A stretch of 64,000 bases of DNA from Halonatronomonas betaini (GTDB lineage: Bacteria > Bacillota > Halanaerobiia > Halanaerobiales > Halarsenatibacteraceae). Position numbers and translations under genes: made by a program. Below, piece by piece: positions 33,678 through 43,097 of the stretch (position 1 is its first letter; every line of letters begins with the position of its first letter). The DNA lies in NCBI RefSeq assembly GCF_015666175.1, contig NZ_JADPIE010000003.1, positions 62,001 through 126,000 of the forward strand, in the 5' to 3' direction. The notes under the pieces were generated by a model. That model ran no database searches and was not told the origin of the DNA. It saw nothing but the letters and a program-made list of their open reading frames with translations.

Positions 33678-35516
33678 TTATTTATCTCTATATAATTTTA
33701 ATTTATCAGAAAGCTCAAATTGATTTAAAATATCGGTAGCTAGATGATAAACCTGACCTCTTTTTAAATCAATGCCATCGCCAATATTTCGCTTAATCTG
33801 CCAGTTTTCTAAAAGATTCAAGAAATCTTCACTATCAAGTTCTAAAGCATAATCTCCAATTAAACCAGCAATCTCCTGAACTTTATCATACTGGATTGGT
33901 TTTTCAGTTGAACTAATTGCAGCCAGATGACTTGATAAATCAGGATATTCAACTCTGGCATCACGATTTTTTAAGCCATTTAAGATTAAATAGACAAAAG
34001 TTCTTTCAGCAAGAGTTTCTTCCAGCCTGAAATTATTATCATATCCTCCAACAATTAGCCCCCAGGAGAGCAGTTCAGAAACAGGTTCAATATAATCCTG
34101 ATCAACAATCTCTCTCTGAAGATTTCTAATACTCCTGGAATCAATCTGGTCAGCCAGGCCGGTCCTGGACTGGATATCTGCCATTAAATCAGAGGATTCA
34201 GCAACCTCATGAGGAGTAATATTATTTGCTATTGCCATGGCTATAGCAATTCCTCCACCTTCAGCTGCAACCATTCCATTAGGCACAATCCTGCCAGAGG
34301 AATGGGCAATCGATGACTGACCACTGCTTCTACCGACAATCAACAAATTATCAAAATCAACAGGGATTAAACTTCTTAAAGGTTTTCCATAGACTCCAGG
34401 ATTAAAATAGACAAACCCTCCAGCTCCAGGGGCATAGCTCTGATAATCCAGTGGATACGAGGCAAGGGCAACTGTATCTTCAGGAATATTAGCAGTTAGT
34501 TGATCTCTAACCCCTAACTGCCTTTCAGTTACAAAATGTCTCGATTCCCGAACGTAAAATTCATCAGCAATTCCAATGTATTCAACATCTCCCATGCCCT
34601 CTAATTCATCCCTTAAAAAATCAACAACTAGCCTGGCCTCAACTTCAGTTATTTCATGGAGTTCATCTAATAGCTCTCTATCAGTACCATCTATTCCATA
34701 AAAATGAAGAGCATTGATATAACCATAAGTTATATCCTCTCCGTCTAACTCTCTATCCTCTAAGACTAAATTTAAACCCCTTAATCCAGCTTCAGGATGG
34801 TCAGGGTTATATCTTGCACCTAAAGCAGAAAAGCCGTAAGCATTATCCCTATTAACTGTTGTCTGGCCATGCCTGCCACTTCTGGCATCCCTTATCAGCC
34901 CGCCTCTGTCAATATTCCTTATCTTTATTACAGGGGTCACAGGCATAAACCTCTCAGGTTGATTGATATCTCCACCGCCAAAGAAGTAGGGATTACCGGC
35001 AAGGTAAGTCAGATCTCCGTCCTGACTGGCATCAATAAAATACTTCCCGGCTAACTCAAAACTTAATTTTTCAGGGTCGGTAATTTCAATGCTCTCAATT
35101 ATCCGGCCATTCTTATTAATATTTTCCAGATTATGATTTCTATATAAGGTTAAGTTCTCTTCAGATTCAAGCAGATCATTAAAAGCTTCAATTCCTTCAG
35201 TTATATTAAAAGAAACTCCACCACCAACTTTATCATGCCATTCTCCAAAAATTCCATGGTTTATATTATTGCCACTCCGGTCATAATTTAAATCTAAAAA
35301 ATTCAAACCGCCATAGGTGAAAAGACCGCCAGGATCCTGCCTTTCCATAACTAAAGCAGTCTTTAAATTGTTGCGGGCAGCTGCCACAGCAGCTGCCACA
35401 CCTTCAGGTTCAGCATTATATACAATTAAATCATAGGCTAAAATATTTCCTGAAATTATAAAAGTCATAAGCAGAGTTATTCCAATTATAAGAAACGACT
35501 TTTTCAATAGTTTCAC
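33678..35516 (-). CDS. Exported FAD-dependent oxidoreductase (PF12831-like)
   Basis: The 612-residue precursor starts with GTG and has a Sec-type signal (MKLLKKSFLIIGITLL, cleavage near ILAYD) with no twin arginine. The FAD-binding N terminus reads DLIVYNAEPEGVAAAVAAARN, a degenerate version of the dinucleotide fold whose first glycine is missing. Later family elements include GGLFTYGGLNFLDLN, FIDASQDGDLTYLAG, VGRSSGQSSIAHSSGRI and a C-terminal GG-D-FRLE segment. Secreted members act in polysaccharide or sulfate-ester metabolism in some bacteria, but no substrate can be assigned. It is 16 bp downstream of asnS on the same strand with only a weak ribosome site. Confidence 0.82.
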   Translation of the reverse strand: MKLLKKSFLIIGITLLMTFIISGNILAYDLIVYNAEPEGVAAAVAAARNNLKTALVMERQDPGGLFTYGGLNFLDLNYDRSGNNINHGIFGEWHDKVGGGVSFNITEGIEAFNDLLESEENLTLYRNHNLENINKNGRIIESIEITDPEKLSFELAGKYFIDASQDGDLTYLAGNPYFFGGGDINQPERFMPVTPVIKIRNIDRGGLIRDARSGRHGQTTVNRDNAYGFSALGARYNPDHPEAGLRGLNLVLEDRELDGEDITYGYINALHFYGIDGTDRELLDELHEITEVEARLVVDFLRDELEGMGDVEYIGIADEFYVRESRHFVTERQLGVRDQLTANIPEDTVALASYPLDYQSYAPGAGGFVYFNPGVYGKPLRSLIPVDFDNLLIVGRSSGQSSIAHSSGRIVPNGMVAAEGGGIAIAMAIANNITPHEVAESSDLMADIQSRTGLADQIDSRSIRNLQREIVDQDYIEPVSELLSWGLIVGGYDNNFRLEETLAERTFVYLILNGLKNRDARVEYPDLSSHLAAISSTEKPIQYDKVQEIAGLIGDYALELDSEDFLNLLENWQIKRNIGDGIDLKRGQVYHLATDILNQFELSDKLKLYRDK

Positions 35517-35532
35517 ATCTTTCTATTTAAGT

Positions 35533-36924
35533 TTAATATTCAGCTGACTTTGGAGTTCTTGGGAAAGGAATGACGTCTCTAATATTGCTCATACCAGAGA
35601 GATACATTAATAATCTCTCAAAGCCAAGACCAAAACCAGAATGGGGCACTGTTCCATACTTTCTGATATCAAGATACCAGCTATATTTCTCCAGGTCCAT
35701 ACCCTCATTTTCCATCTTTTCTTTTAAAACCTCATATCTTTCTTCCCGCTGGCTGCCACCGATAATCTCTCCAACCTGAGGTACCAGGCAGTCTACAGCT
35801 TTAACAGTTTTGCCATCTTCATTTAAGCGCATGTAAAAGGCTTTAATCTCAGCAGGATAATCAGTTACAAAGATCGGCTTATTGAAATGTTTCTCAGTAA
35901 GATATCTTTCATGCTCAGACTGGAGATCGACTCCCCATTCAACCGGGAATTCAAAGTCCTCATCAGCAGCTTCCAAGATCTCAATAGCCTCAGTATAGGT
36001 AATCTGGCCAAAATCGGCTTCAACAATTTCCTGAATAATCTCTTTTCTGCCTTCATCGATCCATTTATTAAAGAAATTCATCTCTTCTTCAGCTTCCTCA
36101 AGGGCATAGCGAAAAAGATACTTAATAAAATCCTCCATTAAAACCAGCATATCATCTAACTCGCAAAAGGCCATCTCAGGTTCAATCATCCAGAATTCAG
36201 AGGCATGGCGAGAAGTATTGGAATTCTCAGCTCTAAAGGTCGGCCCAAAGGTATAGATATCGCCGATAGCTGTTGCCAGCAGCTCGCCCTGGAGCTGTCC
36301 ACTAACAGTCAGGCCGGTCTCCTGGCCAAAGAAATCCTGGCTGAAATCAACTTCGCCCTGATCATTCATTGGCGGATCTTCAAGATCTAAGGTTGAAACT
36401 CTAAACATCTCGCCGGCACCTTCAGCATCTCCAGTTGTAATAATTGGAGTATGTATATAATAAAAATCTCTCTCATTATAGAACTTATGAATAGCATAGG
36501 CCATTTTACTCCTGAATCTATTCATAACGCTAAAAGTATTGGTTCTCGGTCTTAGATGGGCAATCTCTCTTAAAAACTCAAAGGAATGCCGTTTTTTCTG
36601 GAGCTTATAATCCTCAGGAGCTTCCCCTAAAACCTCAATTTTTTCAGCCTTCATTTCGATAGATTGCTCTCTACCTTCAACCTTATCCAGATATCCCTCA
36701 ACCCTTAAACTTGCACCATTTGCAATATCATCAAGGGGAAATTCTTCTGGACTTAAGACTACAATCTGTAAATTCTCTAAGGAACTACCGTCATTTAACT
36801 CAATAAAAGCTATATTCTTTGAACTTCTGAAAGTCTTTACCCAGCCCATCACCAGTACATCTTCATATTCTTCAATATTATCATTTAAAATATCTTTGAC
36901 TTTAAATCTTTTGAAATAATCCAT
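35533..36924 (-). CDS. asnS: Asparagine-tRNA ligase
   Basis: The 463-residue class II synthetase has an OB-fold anticodon domain (about 1-110: VLVMGWVKTFRSSKNIAFIELNDGSS), motif 2 FRAENSNTSRHASEFWMIEPEM and motif 3 GFGLGFERLLMYLSGMSNIRDV at the C terminus, ending PRTPKSAEY. The large insertion GQETGLTVSGQLQGEL separates AsnRS from AspRS. It charges tRNA-Asn with asparagine, so the organism can form Asn-tRNA directly. AGGAGGG precedes the ATG. The exported FAD enzyme gene follows closely. Confidence 0.97.
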   Translation of the reverse strand: MDYFKRFKVKDILNDNIEEYEDVLVMGWVKTFRSSKNIAFIELNDGSSLENLQIVVLSPEEFPLDDIANGASLRVEGYLDKVEGREQSIEMKAEKIEVLGEAPEDYKLQKKRHSFEFLREIAHLRPRTNTFSVMNRFRSKMAYAIHKFYNERDFYYIHTPIITTGDAEGAGEMFRVSTLDLEDPPMNDQGEVDFSQDFFGQETGLTVSGQLQGELLATAIGDIYTFGPTFRAENSNTSRHASEFWMIEPEMAFCELDDMLVLMEDFIKYLFRYALEEAEEEMNFFNKWIDEGRKEIIQEIVEADFGQITYTEAIEILEAADEDFEFPVEWGVDLQSEHERYLTEKHFNKPIFVTDYPAEIKAFYMRLNEDGKTVKAVDCLVPQVGEIIGGSQREERYEVLKEKMENEGMDLEKYSWYLDIRKYGTVPHSGFGLGFERLLMYLSGMSNIRDVIPFPRTPKSAEY

Positions 36925-37044
36925 TATTTACCCTCCTATTTTGTTTGCTCAGATATAATTTTATCAAAAAGGCAGGAAAATCACAATATAAAGAGAAATA
37001 AAATATATGGAGGAAAGAAATTATTTAACTGGAGGTAATTAATT

Positions 37045-38457
37045 ATGTCAAAAGAAAAGATCCGTGAACAGTGTAAAAATTATCAGGACGATATTATTGA
37101 TTCATTAAGGGATATTTTACAATATAATAGTATACAGGAAGATCCAGAACCAGGTCAGCCCTTTGGGGAGGAAGTAGATAAATGTTTAAATAGAACTCTT
37201 GAAATTGCTGACGATTTAGGTTTTAAAACTGGCAATATTGATGGTTATGCCGGGTATGCAGAAATTGGTGAAGGAGAAGAGATGTTAGGAATTTTATGTC
37301 ATCTCGATATAGTTCCAGCAGGCGATGACTGGTCTTACCCACCCTTTGCCGGTAAGATTGTCGATGGGAAAATGTATGGCCGGGGTACTTTAGATAATAA
37401 AGGTCCGGCAATCGCCTCCCTATATGCCATGAAGGTTATCCAGGATTTAGATATAAAATTAAATAAAAGAGTAAGATTAATCCTGGGTTGCAATGAAGAA
37501 AGTGGCTGGGAAGGAATTAATTATTATAAAGAACATGCTGAAATGCCAGAAATAGCATTCAGTCCAGATGCTAAATTCCCGGTAATTCATGCAGAAAAAG
37601 GGATATTAATCTTTAATTTAAATAAAGAATTAGCAAAACAGGATAATACTGAAACAGGAAGATTTACTCTAAAATCAATTACCGGTGGCAATGCTCCCAA
37701 TATGGTACCAGATAGGGCTAAAGCTATATTAGAAGGAGAGTTTGATTATTTAAGCAATGAATTAGATAAATACAATAATAGCTGGAATGGAGAGTTAAAT
37801 TTAACTAAACTTGATCAGGGCCTTGAGCTTGTAGCTAAAGGTATTTCAGCCCATGGTAGTATGCCCCAGGATGGCTTAAATGCAATATCCCATTTAATTA
37901 ATTTCCTTGTAAACTTAGATATAACAGAAGATTCTAAAGCTGAATTTTTAAATCAATATGCAGAATTGATCGGTCTTAACTATTTTGGAGAAAACATTGG
38001 CTGTCAAATGTCTGACGAAGTCTCTGGCCCGTTAATCTTTAATGTTGGTCAGGTTGAATTAGATGATGAAAAAGCAAAAGTAGTTGTAAACATCCGCTAT
38101 CCAGTTCAATCATCAGCAGAAGAAGTTTTCACAGGCATGGAAGCTAAATTAAAATCAACAGGCTGGAAACTTGAAAAGGGCGAGCATAAAGAACCATTAT
38201 ATGTTGAAAAGGATAGTGAGCTGGTAAAGAGTTTAATGAAAGTATATCAGGAGGAGACAGGTGACCATGACGCCACTCCGATAGCAATTGGAGGAGGCAC
38301 CTATGCCAGAGCTGTTGAGAAAGCAGTGGCTTTTGGACCATTATTCCCAGGTCAGCCTGAACTTGCCCACCAGAAAGATGAATATATCGGTGTAGATGAT
38401 TTAATCAGGAATACAGTTATTTATGCAAATGCAATAGCTGCTTTAGCCAGTAATTAA
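37045..38457 (+). CDS. pepV: M20 dipeptidase, PepV type
   Basis: The 470-residue protein has the PepV metal site: GILCHLDIVPAGDDW (H near 90), GRGTLDNKGPAIA with the bridging Asp, CNEESGWEGI with the catalytic Glu pair, SPDAKFPVIHAEKGI, and a C-terminal GGGTYARAV. The lid domain (about 185-375) contains the SAHGSMPQDG-like segment ISAHGSMPQDGLNA. PepV cleaves a wide range of dipeptides, including carnosine-type Xaa-His. CTGGAGG lies before the ATG. It is a single gene. Confidence 0.92.
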   Translation: MSKEKIREQCKNYQDDIIDSLRDILQYNSIQEDPEPGQPFGEEVDKCLNRTLEIADDLGFKTGNIDGYAGYAEIGEGEEMLGILCHLDIVPAGDDWSYPPFAGKIVDGKMYGRGTLDNKGPAIASLYAMKVIQDLDIKLNKRVRLILGCNEESGWEGINYYKEHAEMPEIAFSPDAKFPVIHAEKGILIFNLNKELAKQDNTETGRFTLKSITGGNAPNMVPDRAKAILEGEFDYLSNELDKYNNSWNGELNLTKLDQGLELVAKGISAHGSMPQDGLNAISHLINFLVNLDITEDSKAEFLNQYAELIGLNYFGENIGCQMSDEVSGPLIFNVGQVELDDEKAKVVVNIRYPVQSSAEEVFTGMEAKLKSTGWKLEKGEHKEPLYVEKDSELVKSLMKVYQEETGDHDATPIAIGGGTYARAVEKAVAFGPLFPGQPELAHQKDEYIGVDDLIRNTVIYANAIAALASN

Positions 38458-38479
38458 ATAATAATTGTAAAAAATTTAA

Positions 38480-38507
38480 CTGACAGGCTTATATATTAAG
38501 ATATAAT
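38480..38507 (+). promoter_or_regulatory. Promoter of the YtvI-like gene
   Basis: CTGACA (38480-38485), a 16-bp spacer and TATAAT (38502-38507) lie 20 bp before the ATG. Confidence 0.6.
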
Positions 38508-38527
38508 TAAAGGAGAGAAATAAATTA

Positions 38528-39547
38528 ATGCAGCCATTGAATATCTCATATCAGACAATAATTAAAAGGATTATTGTATTTACAATTGTTGTCTTCTTAT
38601 TCCATACCATTATTTTTCAATTAACACCATTTTTCCTTGCATTCTTAATGGTATTAATTATGGAGAAGCCTGTCAGTTTTCTCTCCAGATATATGCCCAG
38701 GCTGCCATCAGTTATAATAGTTTTAACAATCATCCTGATTATTTTAACTTTGCTGGCCTTTATAGTTGGTAGCAATATTATTACAGAATTAATTGAATTA
38801 GGTAGGTTTTTGCCTCGCTACAGGGAACAAATAACAGAATCGATAGACAGCCTGCTCCAGAGACAGGAAGATTTCTTTGAAGTAATTCCTGATGAGATTT
38901 CAACTCTGCTCCGTCAAAATATAAATGTAATCTATCAAAGAGGAGATCAGATCCTATCCCAGGCAGTTAATCGGGTAGTTAATTTCACCTTTAATATTCC
39001 AGGCATATTTATATTTATAATTTTTACTGTCTTTTCATCATTCTATTTAAGCAGGGATAAAGATAAGATATTTAAATATGTATCCAGTAAATTTAATCTC
39101 TCAGATGAAGACAAATTGAAACTGGTCAATGATTTTTCAACATATGTCCGAATTCAGCTTTTAATAATAACAAATACAACTATCTGGGTCGGAGTAACTT
39201 TATCCTTATTAGAGTTTCCTTATGCAATCTTACTTGCCATAACAGCAGGTATATTAGATTTAATTCCTTTAATAGGCCCAGGCGGTATTCTCTGGCCATT
39301 AATAGCCTATCATTTTTTTGTAAATCCGTTGTATTCAATTATACTCTTCATAGTCTATATTATAGTATTAGGCTTTAGACCCTTTCTTGAAGCTAATATT
39401 CTTGGAACCAATATCGGTGTTCACCCTGTAATCTTACTCTTAGGGCTTTACGCTGGTTTAAATATCATGGGTTTTCAGGGAGTAATATTGGCTCCTCTCT
39501 CAATTATAACTTTCAAAGTTTTATTAGTTGCTGATATCGGTTTATAA
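38528..39547 (+). CDS. AI-2E family permease (YtvI/PerM-like)
   Basis: The 339-residue protein has about seven to eight membrane helices: a pair near the N terminus, a soluble helical stretch (about 95-150), and a C-terminal block containing ILDLIPLIGPGGILWPL (near 245) and the LGTNIGVHPVILLLGLYAGLNIMGFQGVILAP signature region. AI-2E family members are proposed ion or small-solute transporters; relatives include Na+/H+ exchangers. The YtvI branch is linked to sporulation in Bacillus, but there is no other sporulation gene next to it here. Confidence 0.88.
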   Translation: MQPLNISYQTIIKRIIVFTIVVFLFHTIIFQLTPFFLAFLMVLIMEKPVSFLSRYMPRLPSVIIVLTIILIILTLLAFIVGSNIITELIELGRFLPRYREQITESIDSLLQRQEDFFEVIPDEISTLLRQNINVIYQRGDQILSQAVNRVVNFTFNIPGIFIFIIFTVFSSFYLSRDKDKIFKYVSSKFNLSDEDKLKLVNDFSTYVRIQLLIITNTTIWVGVTLSLLEFPYAILLAITAGILDLIPLIGPGGILWPLIAYHFFVNPLYSIILFIVYIIVLGFRPFLEANILGTNIGVHPVILLLGLYAGLNIMGFQGVILAPLSIITFKVLLVADIGL

Positions 39548-39615
39548 AAAAATCTAAAAAATTTTAAAATTTAAGCAGGAATTCTGAATTTTATGATGAA
39601 TATATATATTAGAGA

Positions 39616-39631
39616 ATGAAATGGATTTCAT
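39616..39631. promoter_or_regulatory. Inverted repeat, candidate LacI-type operator
   Basis: ATGAAAT-GG-ATTTCAT is a perfect 7-bp inverted repeat in the 222-bp region ahead of the sugar operon. A weaker symmetric element GGTG-N11-CACC lies at 39722-39740. Both could bind the LacI protein encoded at the end of the operon. Confidence 0.45.
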
Positions 39632-39769
39632 TTCATCATTTTAATTTGCTAAAATAAACTGAAAATTGGTTATCTTGATTCAAACTATTAATCATTACTT
39701 GCTTCTTGTTTCATTATTCTGGGTGTAATTACAATTCACCATAAAAATCTTAATAGGGGGTAGAAAAAA

Positions 39770-41062
39770 TTGAAAAAAGCTTTAGTATTCATCTTATCAC
39801 TATCACTGGTCATGTTCTTTACAGTCTCAGTTGCAGCTGAGGAGGTTACAATCACAGTAGCCGGTGGAGCAGTTGGTCAGGAATTGGAAATGACAGAAAA
39901 AGCGGCGGAAATGTATATGGAAGAAAATCCTGATGTTGTAATCGAGGTTCTTGACACACCAGATTTAGCCCAGGATAGACTTGGCCTCTATCTTCAGTTC
40001 TTTGAAGCACAGAGTTCTGAAGTTGACGTTTTTCAGATTGACGTTATCTGGCCTGGCGACCTATCAGAACATTTCGTAGATCTCTATGACTATGGTGCAG
40101 ATGAAGTTGTAGATATGCATTTTGATGAGATCGTCGAGAACAATACAGTTGATGGTGAATTAATTGCCATTCCATGGTTTACAGATGCAGGTCTACTTTA
40201 TTATCGGACAGACCTTCTAGAAAAATATGACCTTGATGTTCCTGAAACCTGGACAGAGCTAGAAGAAGCTGCCCAGACTATTCAGGATGGTGAAAGAGAA
40301 GAGGGTAATGAAGACTTTGTCGGTTTTGTTTGGCAGGGAGATGCCTATGAAGGTCTAACCACTAATGCCCTTGAATGGTTTGCCTCTTCAAATGCAGGAA
40401 CAATTATTTCTGATGATGGCTACATCACAGTTAATAATGAAAGAGCAGTTGAAGTATTAGAAATGGCTGCAGGCTGGGTTGGCACAATTTCACCTAGTGG
40501 CGTAACTGGTATGGCTGAAGAAGATGCCAGAGCAGTCTTCCAGGGAGGCAATGCTGCCTTTATGAGAAACTGGCCATATGCCTATGCCCTTGCCCAGGAT
40601 GAAGAAGAGAGCGCAATAGCAGGTAACTTTGATGTTAGCACTCTTCCAGCAGCTGAAGACGGAGAGCCTGCCCATACTCTTGGTGGCTGGAACTTAGCTG
40701 TAAGTCAATATAGTGAAAATCCAGAGATCGCTGCAGATGTTGCCTTATATCTAGCCGGTTATGAATCTCAGAAAATGAGAGCAGTAGAAGCTTCAATGAA
40801 TCCAACAATTGAAGAATTATACGAAGATGAAGAAGTTCTAGAAGCAGTTCCATTCTTCGGCGAACTTTATGATGTCTTTGTAAATGCAGTAGCCCGTCCA
40901 TCAACAGTTTCAGCACCTAATTACAATCAGGTATCTGAATATTACTATCAGGCTGTCCATTCAGTCTTAACTGGTCAGGACGACGCATTAACTGCTCTTG
41001 AATATCTAGAATTAGATCTGCAGGATTTAACTGGTTTTGAAATAGGTGAACCTCAGCACTAA
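39770..41062 (+). CDS. ABC transporter sugar-binding protein (trehalose/maltose type)
   Basis: The 430-residue protein starts with TTG after AGGGGG and has a signal peptide (MKKALVFILSLSL, cleavage near SVAAEEV). It has the family-1 solute-binding pattern: ITVAGGAVGQELEMTEKAAE, FQIDVIWPGDLSEH near 103, WFTDAGLLYYRTDLLEKY near 136, FQGGNAAFMRNWPYA near 265 and TLGGWNLAVS near 300. Binding proteins of this group take up trehalose, maltose or kojibiose. It is strongly acidic. There is no lipobox, so it is periplasmic, consistent with a two-membrane cell. Confidence 0.92.
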   Translation: MKKALVFILSLSLVMFFTVSVAAEEVTITVAGGAVGQELEMTEKAAEMYMEENPDVVIEVLDTPDLAQDRLGLYLQFFEAQSSEVDVFQIDVIWPGDLSEHFVDLYDYGADEVVDMHFDEIVENNTVDGELIAIPWFTDAGLLYYRTDLLEKYDLDVPETWTELEEAAQTIQDGEREEGNEDFVGFVWQGDAYEGLTTNALEWFASSNAGTIISDDGYITVNNERAVEVLEMAAGWVGTISPSGVTGMAEEDARAVFQGGNAAFMRNWPYAYALAQDEEESAIAGNFDVSTLPAAEDGEPAHTLGGWNLAVSQYSENPEIAADVALYLAGYESQKMRAVEASMNPTIEELYEDEEVLEAVPFFGELYDVFVNAVARPSTVSAPNYNQVSEYYYQAVHSVLTGQDDALTALEYLELDLQDLTGFEIGEPQH

Positions 41063-41090
41063 AATTAATTCAGTCATGATAAAGTCACGA

Positions 41091-41115
41091 GGGGAGGGTA
41101 AGTTTTGCCCTCCCC
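41091..41115 (+). promoter_or_regulatory. Strong hairpin between binding protein and permease genes
   Basis: GGGGAGGG (41091-41098) pairs with CCCTCCCC (41108-41115). There is no T-run, so it is probably an mRNA-stabilising or attenuating element that lets the binding protein be made in excess. Confidence 0.7.
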
Positions 41116-41139
41116 ATTAATATTACAGGAGGAGATATT

Positions 41140-42204
41140 ATGGCCAATAACTCATCGAATGATCTGGCCCGTCAGGAAGCGAGGCTAGCCTATAAACTCC
41201 TTGCTCCAGCAGCTATTATACTTTTATTAGTAGCACTTTACCCATTAGGTCAGGTCTTTTATACCAGTATGACAGATAGAGTCTTTGCCAGTGGCCAGGA
41301 AGTTAACTTTATTGGTTTTGATAATTACCGGCAGTTATTAAGTATGCGAGTAACTGAATTACCGCCTCAATATGATGATGATGGCAATGTTATGAGAGAT
41401 GACGATGGTGATATTGTCTATGAAAGGCCAATCCAGGTACTTCCTAGAGAGCCACGGCGGTTTAGAGAAGTCAGACAGTTTTCTATCTTCGGGACTAGAT
41501 ATGTAATCGGTGCCAGCAACCCAACATTTATTGGAGCAATTACCAATACAGTTCTTTTTACTGTAATTTCAGTATTTCTAGAGACAGTACTCGGTTTATT
41601 GATAGCCCTGGTCGTTAACAGTAACTTTAAAGGTAGAGGAGCCATGCGGGCTATAATGTTAGTACCCTGGGCAATTATAACTGTTGTATCGGCCAGAATG
41701 TGGGAATGGATGTTAGCATCAAGTCGTGTTGGTATCTTTAATACATTATTAAGAAGGTTTGATTTGATAGATGAAAGCATAGCATTTTTGCAGTCATCAA
41801 CCTGGCAACTCCCTTCAATGATTGCTGTTGATGTCTGGAAAACAACACCTTTTATGGCTCTATTAATTCTTGCTGGTTTACAGTTGATACCAAATGAACT
41901 TTATGAAGCAGCCAGAGTTGATGGTGCCAGTAAGGTCAGACAGTTTTTCGCCATAACTTTACCATTAATCAAGCCATCACTGGCAGTAGCTTTAATCTTT
42001 AGAACACTGGATGCTTTAAGAGTCTTTGATGTATTCCAGGTTTTATTAGCACAGTCAAGATATTCAATGGCAAGCTATAATTATTTTCAGTTAATAAATA
42101 ACCGGGCAATGGGCTTATCATCTGCAATCGGTGTTGTTATCTTTGTTATAATCTTTGCCTTTGCCATGATGTATATTAAAGCATTAGGAGTTGATGCAGA
42201 ATGA
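41140..42204 (+). CDS. ABC sugar permease, MalF type
   Basis: The 354-residue protein has six membrane helices and a long extracytoplasmic loop (about 50-125) with a short acidic YDDDGNVMRDDDGD insert. The EAA loop with ELYEAARVDGASKVRQFFAITLPLIKPSL (near 255) is the ATPase-contact motif. Acts with the next permease and a shared ATPase. GGAGGAG precedes the ATG; the stop overlaps the next start by 4 bp, so the two are translationally coupled. Confidence 0.93.
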   Translation: MANNSSNDLARQEARLAYKLLAPAAIILLLVALYPLGQVFYTSMTDRVFASGQEVNFIGFDNYRQLLSMRVTELPPQYDDDGNVMRDDDGDIVYERPIQVLPREPRRFREVRQFSIFGTRYVIGASNPTFIGAITNTVLFTVISVFLETVLGLLIALVVNSNFKGRGAMRAIMLVPWAIITVVSARMWEWMLASSRVGIFNTLLRRFDLIDESIAFLQSSTWQLPSMIAVDVWKTTPFMALLILAGLQLIPNELYEAARVDGASKVRQFFAITLPLIKPSLAVALIFRTLDALRVFDVFQVLLAQSRYSMASYNYFQLINNRAMGLSSAIGVVIFVIIFAFAMMYIKALGVDAE

Positions 42205-43067
42205 TTGATTTTAAAGATAATCCATTAAAATCTATATTATTTATTCTGGTTATAGCATTAATTGCTGTTTATCTGCTCTTTCCATTTTACTGGGCAGTTA
42301 ATTCTTCTTTAAAGAATGAAGCACAGTTACAGATGACACCAGCAACTATGGTTCCAAGAAATCCAGTAACTTTTGAAGTGCAACCAACATTTAGAAATTA
42401 TCAGGCTATCTTTTTAAGTGGCCAATTTGTTAGAGGTTTAAGAAATAGTGTAATCGTTGCAGTTGCTGTTGTTACATTATCTCTGGTAGTAGGTTCGTTT
42501 GCAGCTTTTGCCTTAGGAAAATTGAGGTTTAAAGGTAAAAATCCGTCTTTATATATAATCCTGGCTATGACTATGTTTCCACAGGTAACGGTCCTGGCAG
42601 GATTATATGCGGTAATTACCAGACTGGGATTGAGGGCAATACCGAGTATGATTTTATCATATATGATCTTTACATTACCCTTTACAACCTGGGTTTTAAC
42701 CTCTTTCTTTAAAGACCTGCCAATAGAGATAATGCAATCAGCTCAGGTAGATGGGGCTTCGCCATTTCAGACATTCTATATGATTCTTTTACCATTAACA
42801 GCTCCAGCTCTTGTAACAACAGGCTTGCTGGCATTTATCCAATCCTGGAATGAATATATCTTTGCTTTAACATTTACATCAATTGAACCTGGTGCTAGAA
42901 CGGTACCTGTTGCAATTGCATTATTTTCAGGTCAGGTAGCAAGGCAGGAACCTTTTGGAGAGATTATGGCAGCTGCAGTTGTCGTTACAATTCCAATCGT
43001 TATATTAGTTATCATATTCCAGAAAAAAATTGTTGCTGGCTTAACTGCCGGTGCAGTTAAAGGTTAA
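42201..43067 (+). CDS. ABC sugar permease, MalG type
   Basis: The 288-residue protein has six membrane helices. LLFPFYWAVNSSLKNE is at the N terminus and the EAA motif reads EIMQSAQVDGASPFQTFYMILLPLTAPAL near residue 180. The QSWNEYIFALTFT segment is typical of MalG proteins. It overlaps the upstream permease by ATGA and is followed 30 bp later by the phosphorylase gene. It forms the membrane channel of the disaccharide importer with the MalF-like partner. Confidence 0.93.
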   Translation: MIDFKDNPLKSILFILVIALIAVYLLFPFYWAVNSSLKNEAQLQMTPATMVPRNPVTFEVQPTFRNYQAIFLSGQFVRGLRNSVIVAVAVVTLSLVVGSFAAFALGKLRFKGKNPSLYIILAMTMFPQVTVLAGLYAVITRLGLRAIPSMILSYMIFTLPFTTWVLTSFFKDLPIEIMQSAQVDGASPFQTFYMILLPLTAPALVTTGLLAFIQSWNEYIFALTFTSIEPGARTVPVAIALFSGQVARQEPFGEIMAAAVVVTIPIVILVIIFQKKIVAGLTAGAVKG

Positions 43068-43097
43068 AATTAATAATCATTAAAGTAGGTGAATTGA

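Noticed and set aside
35887-36141. Plus-strand open frame inside asnS
   Set aside because: It is a shadow of the asnS frame, without a ribosome site or homologous pattern.
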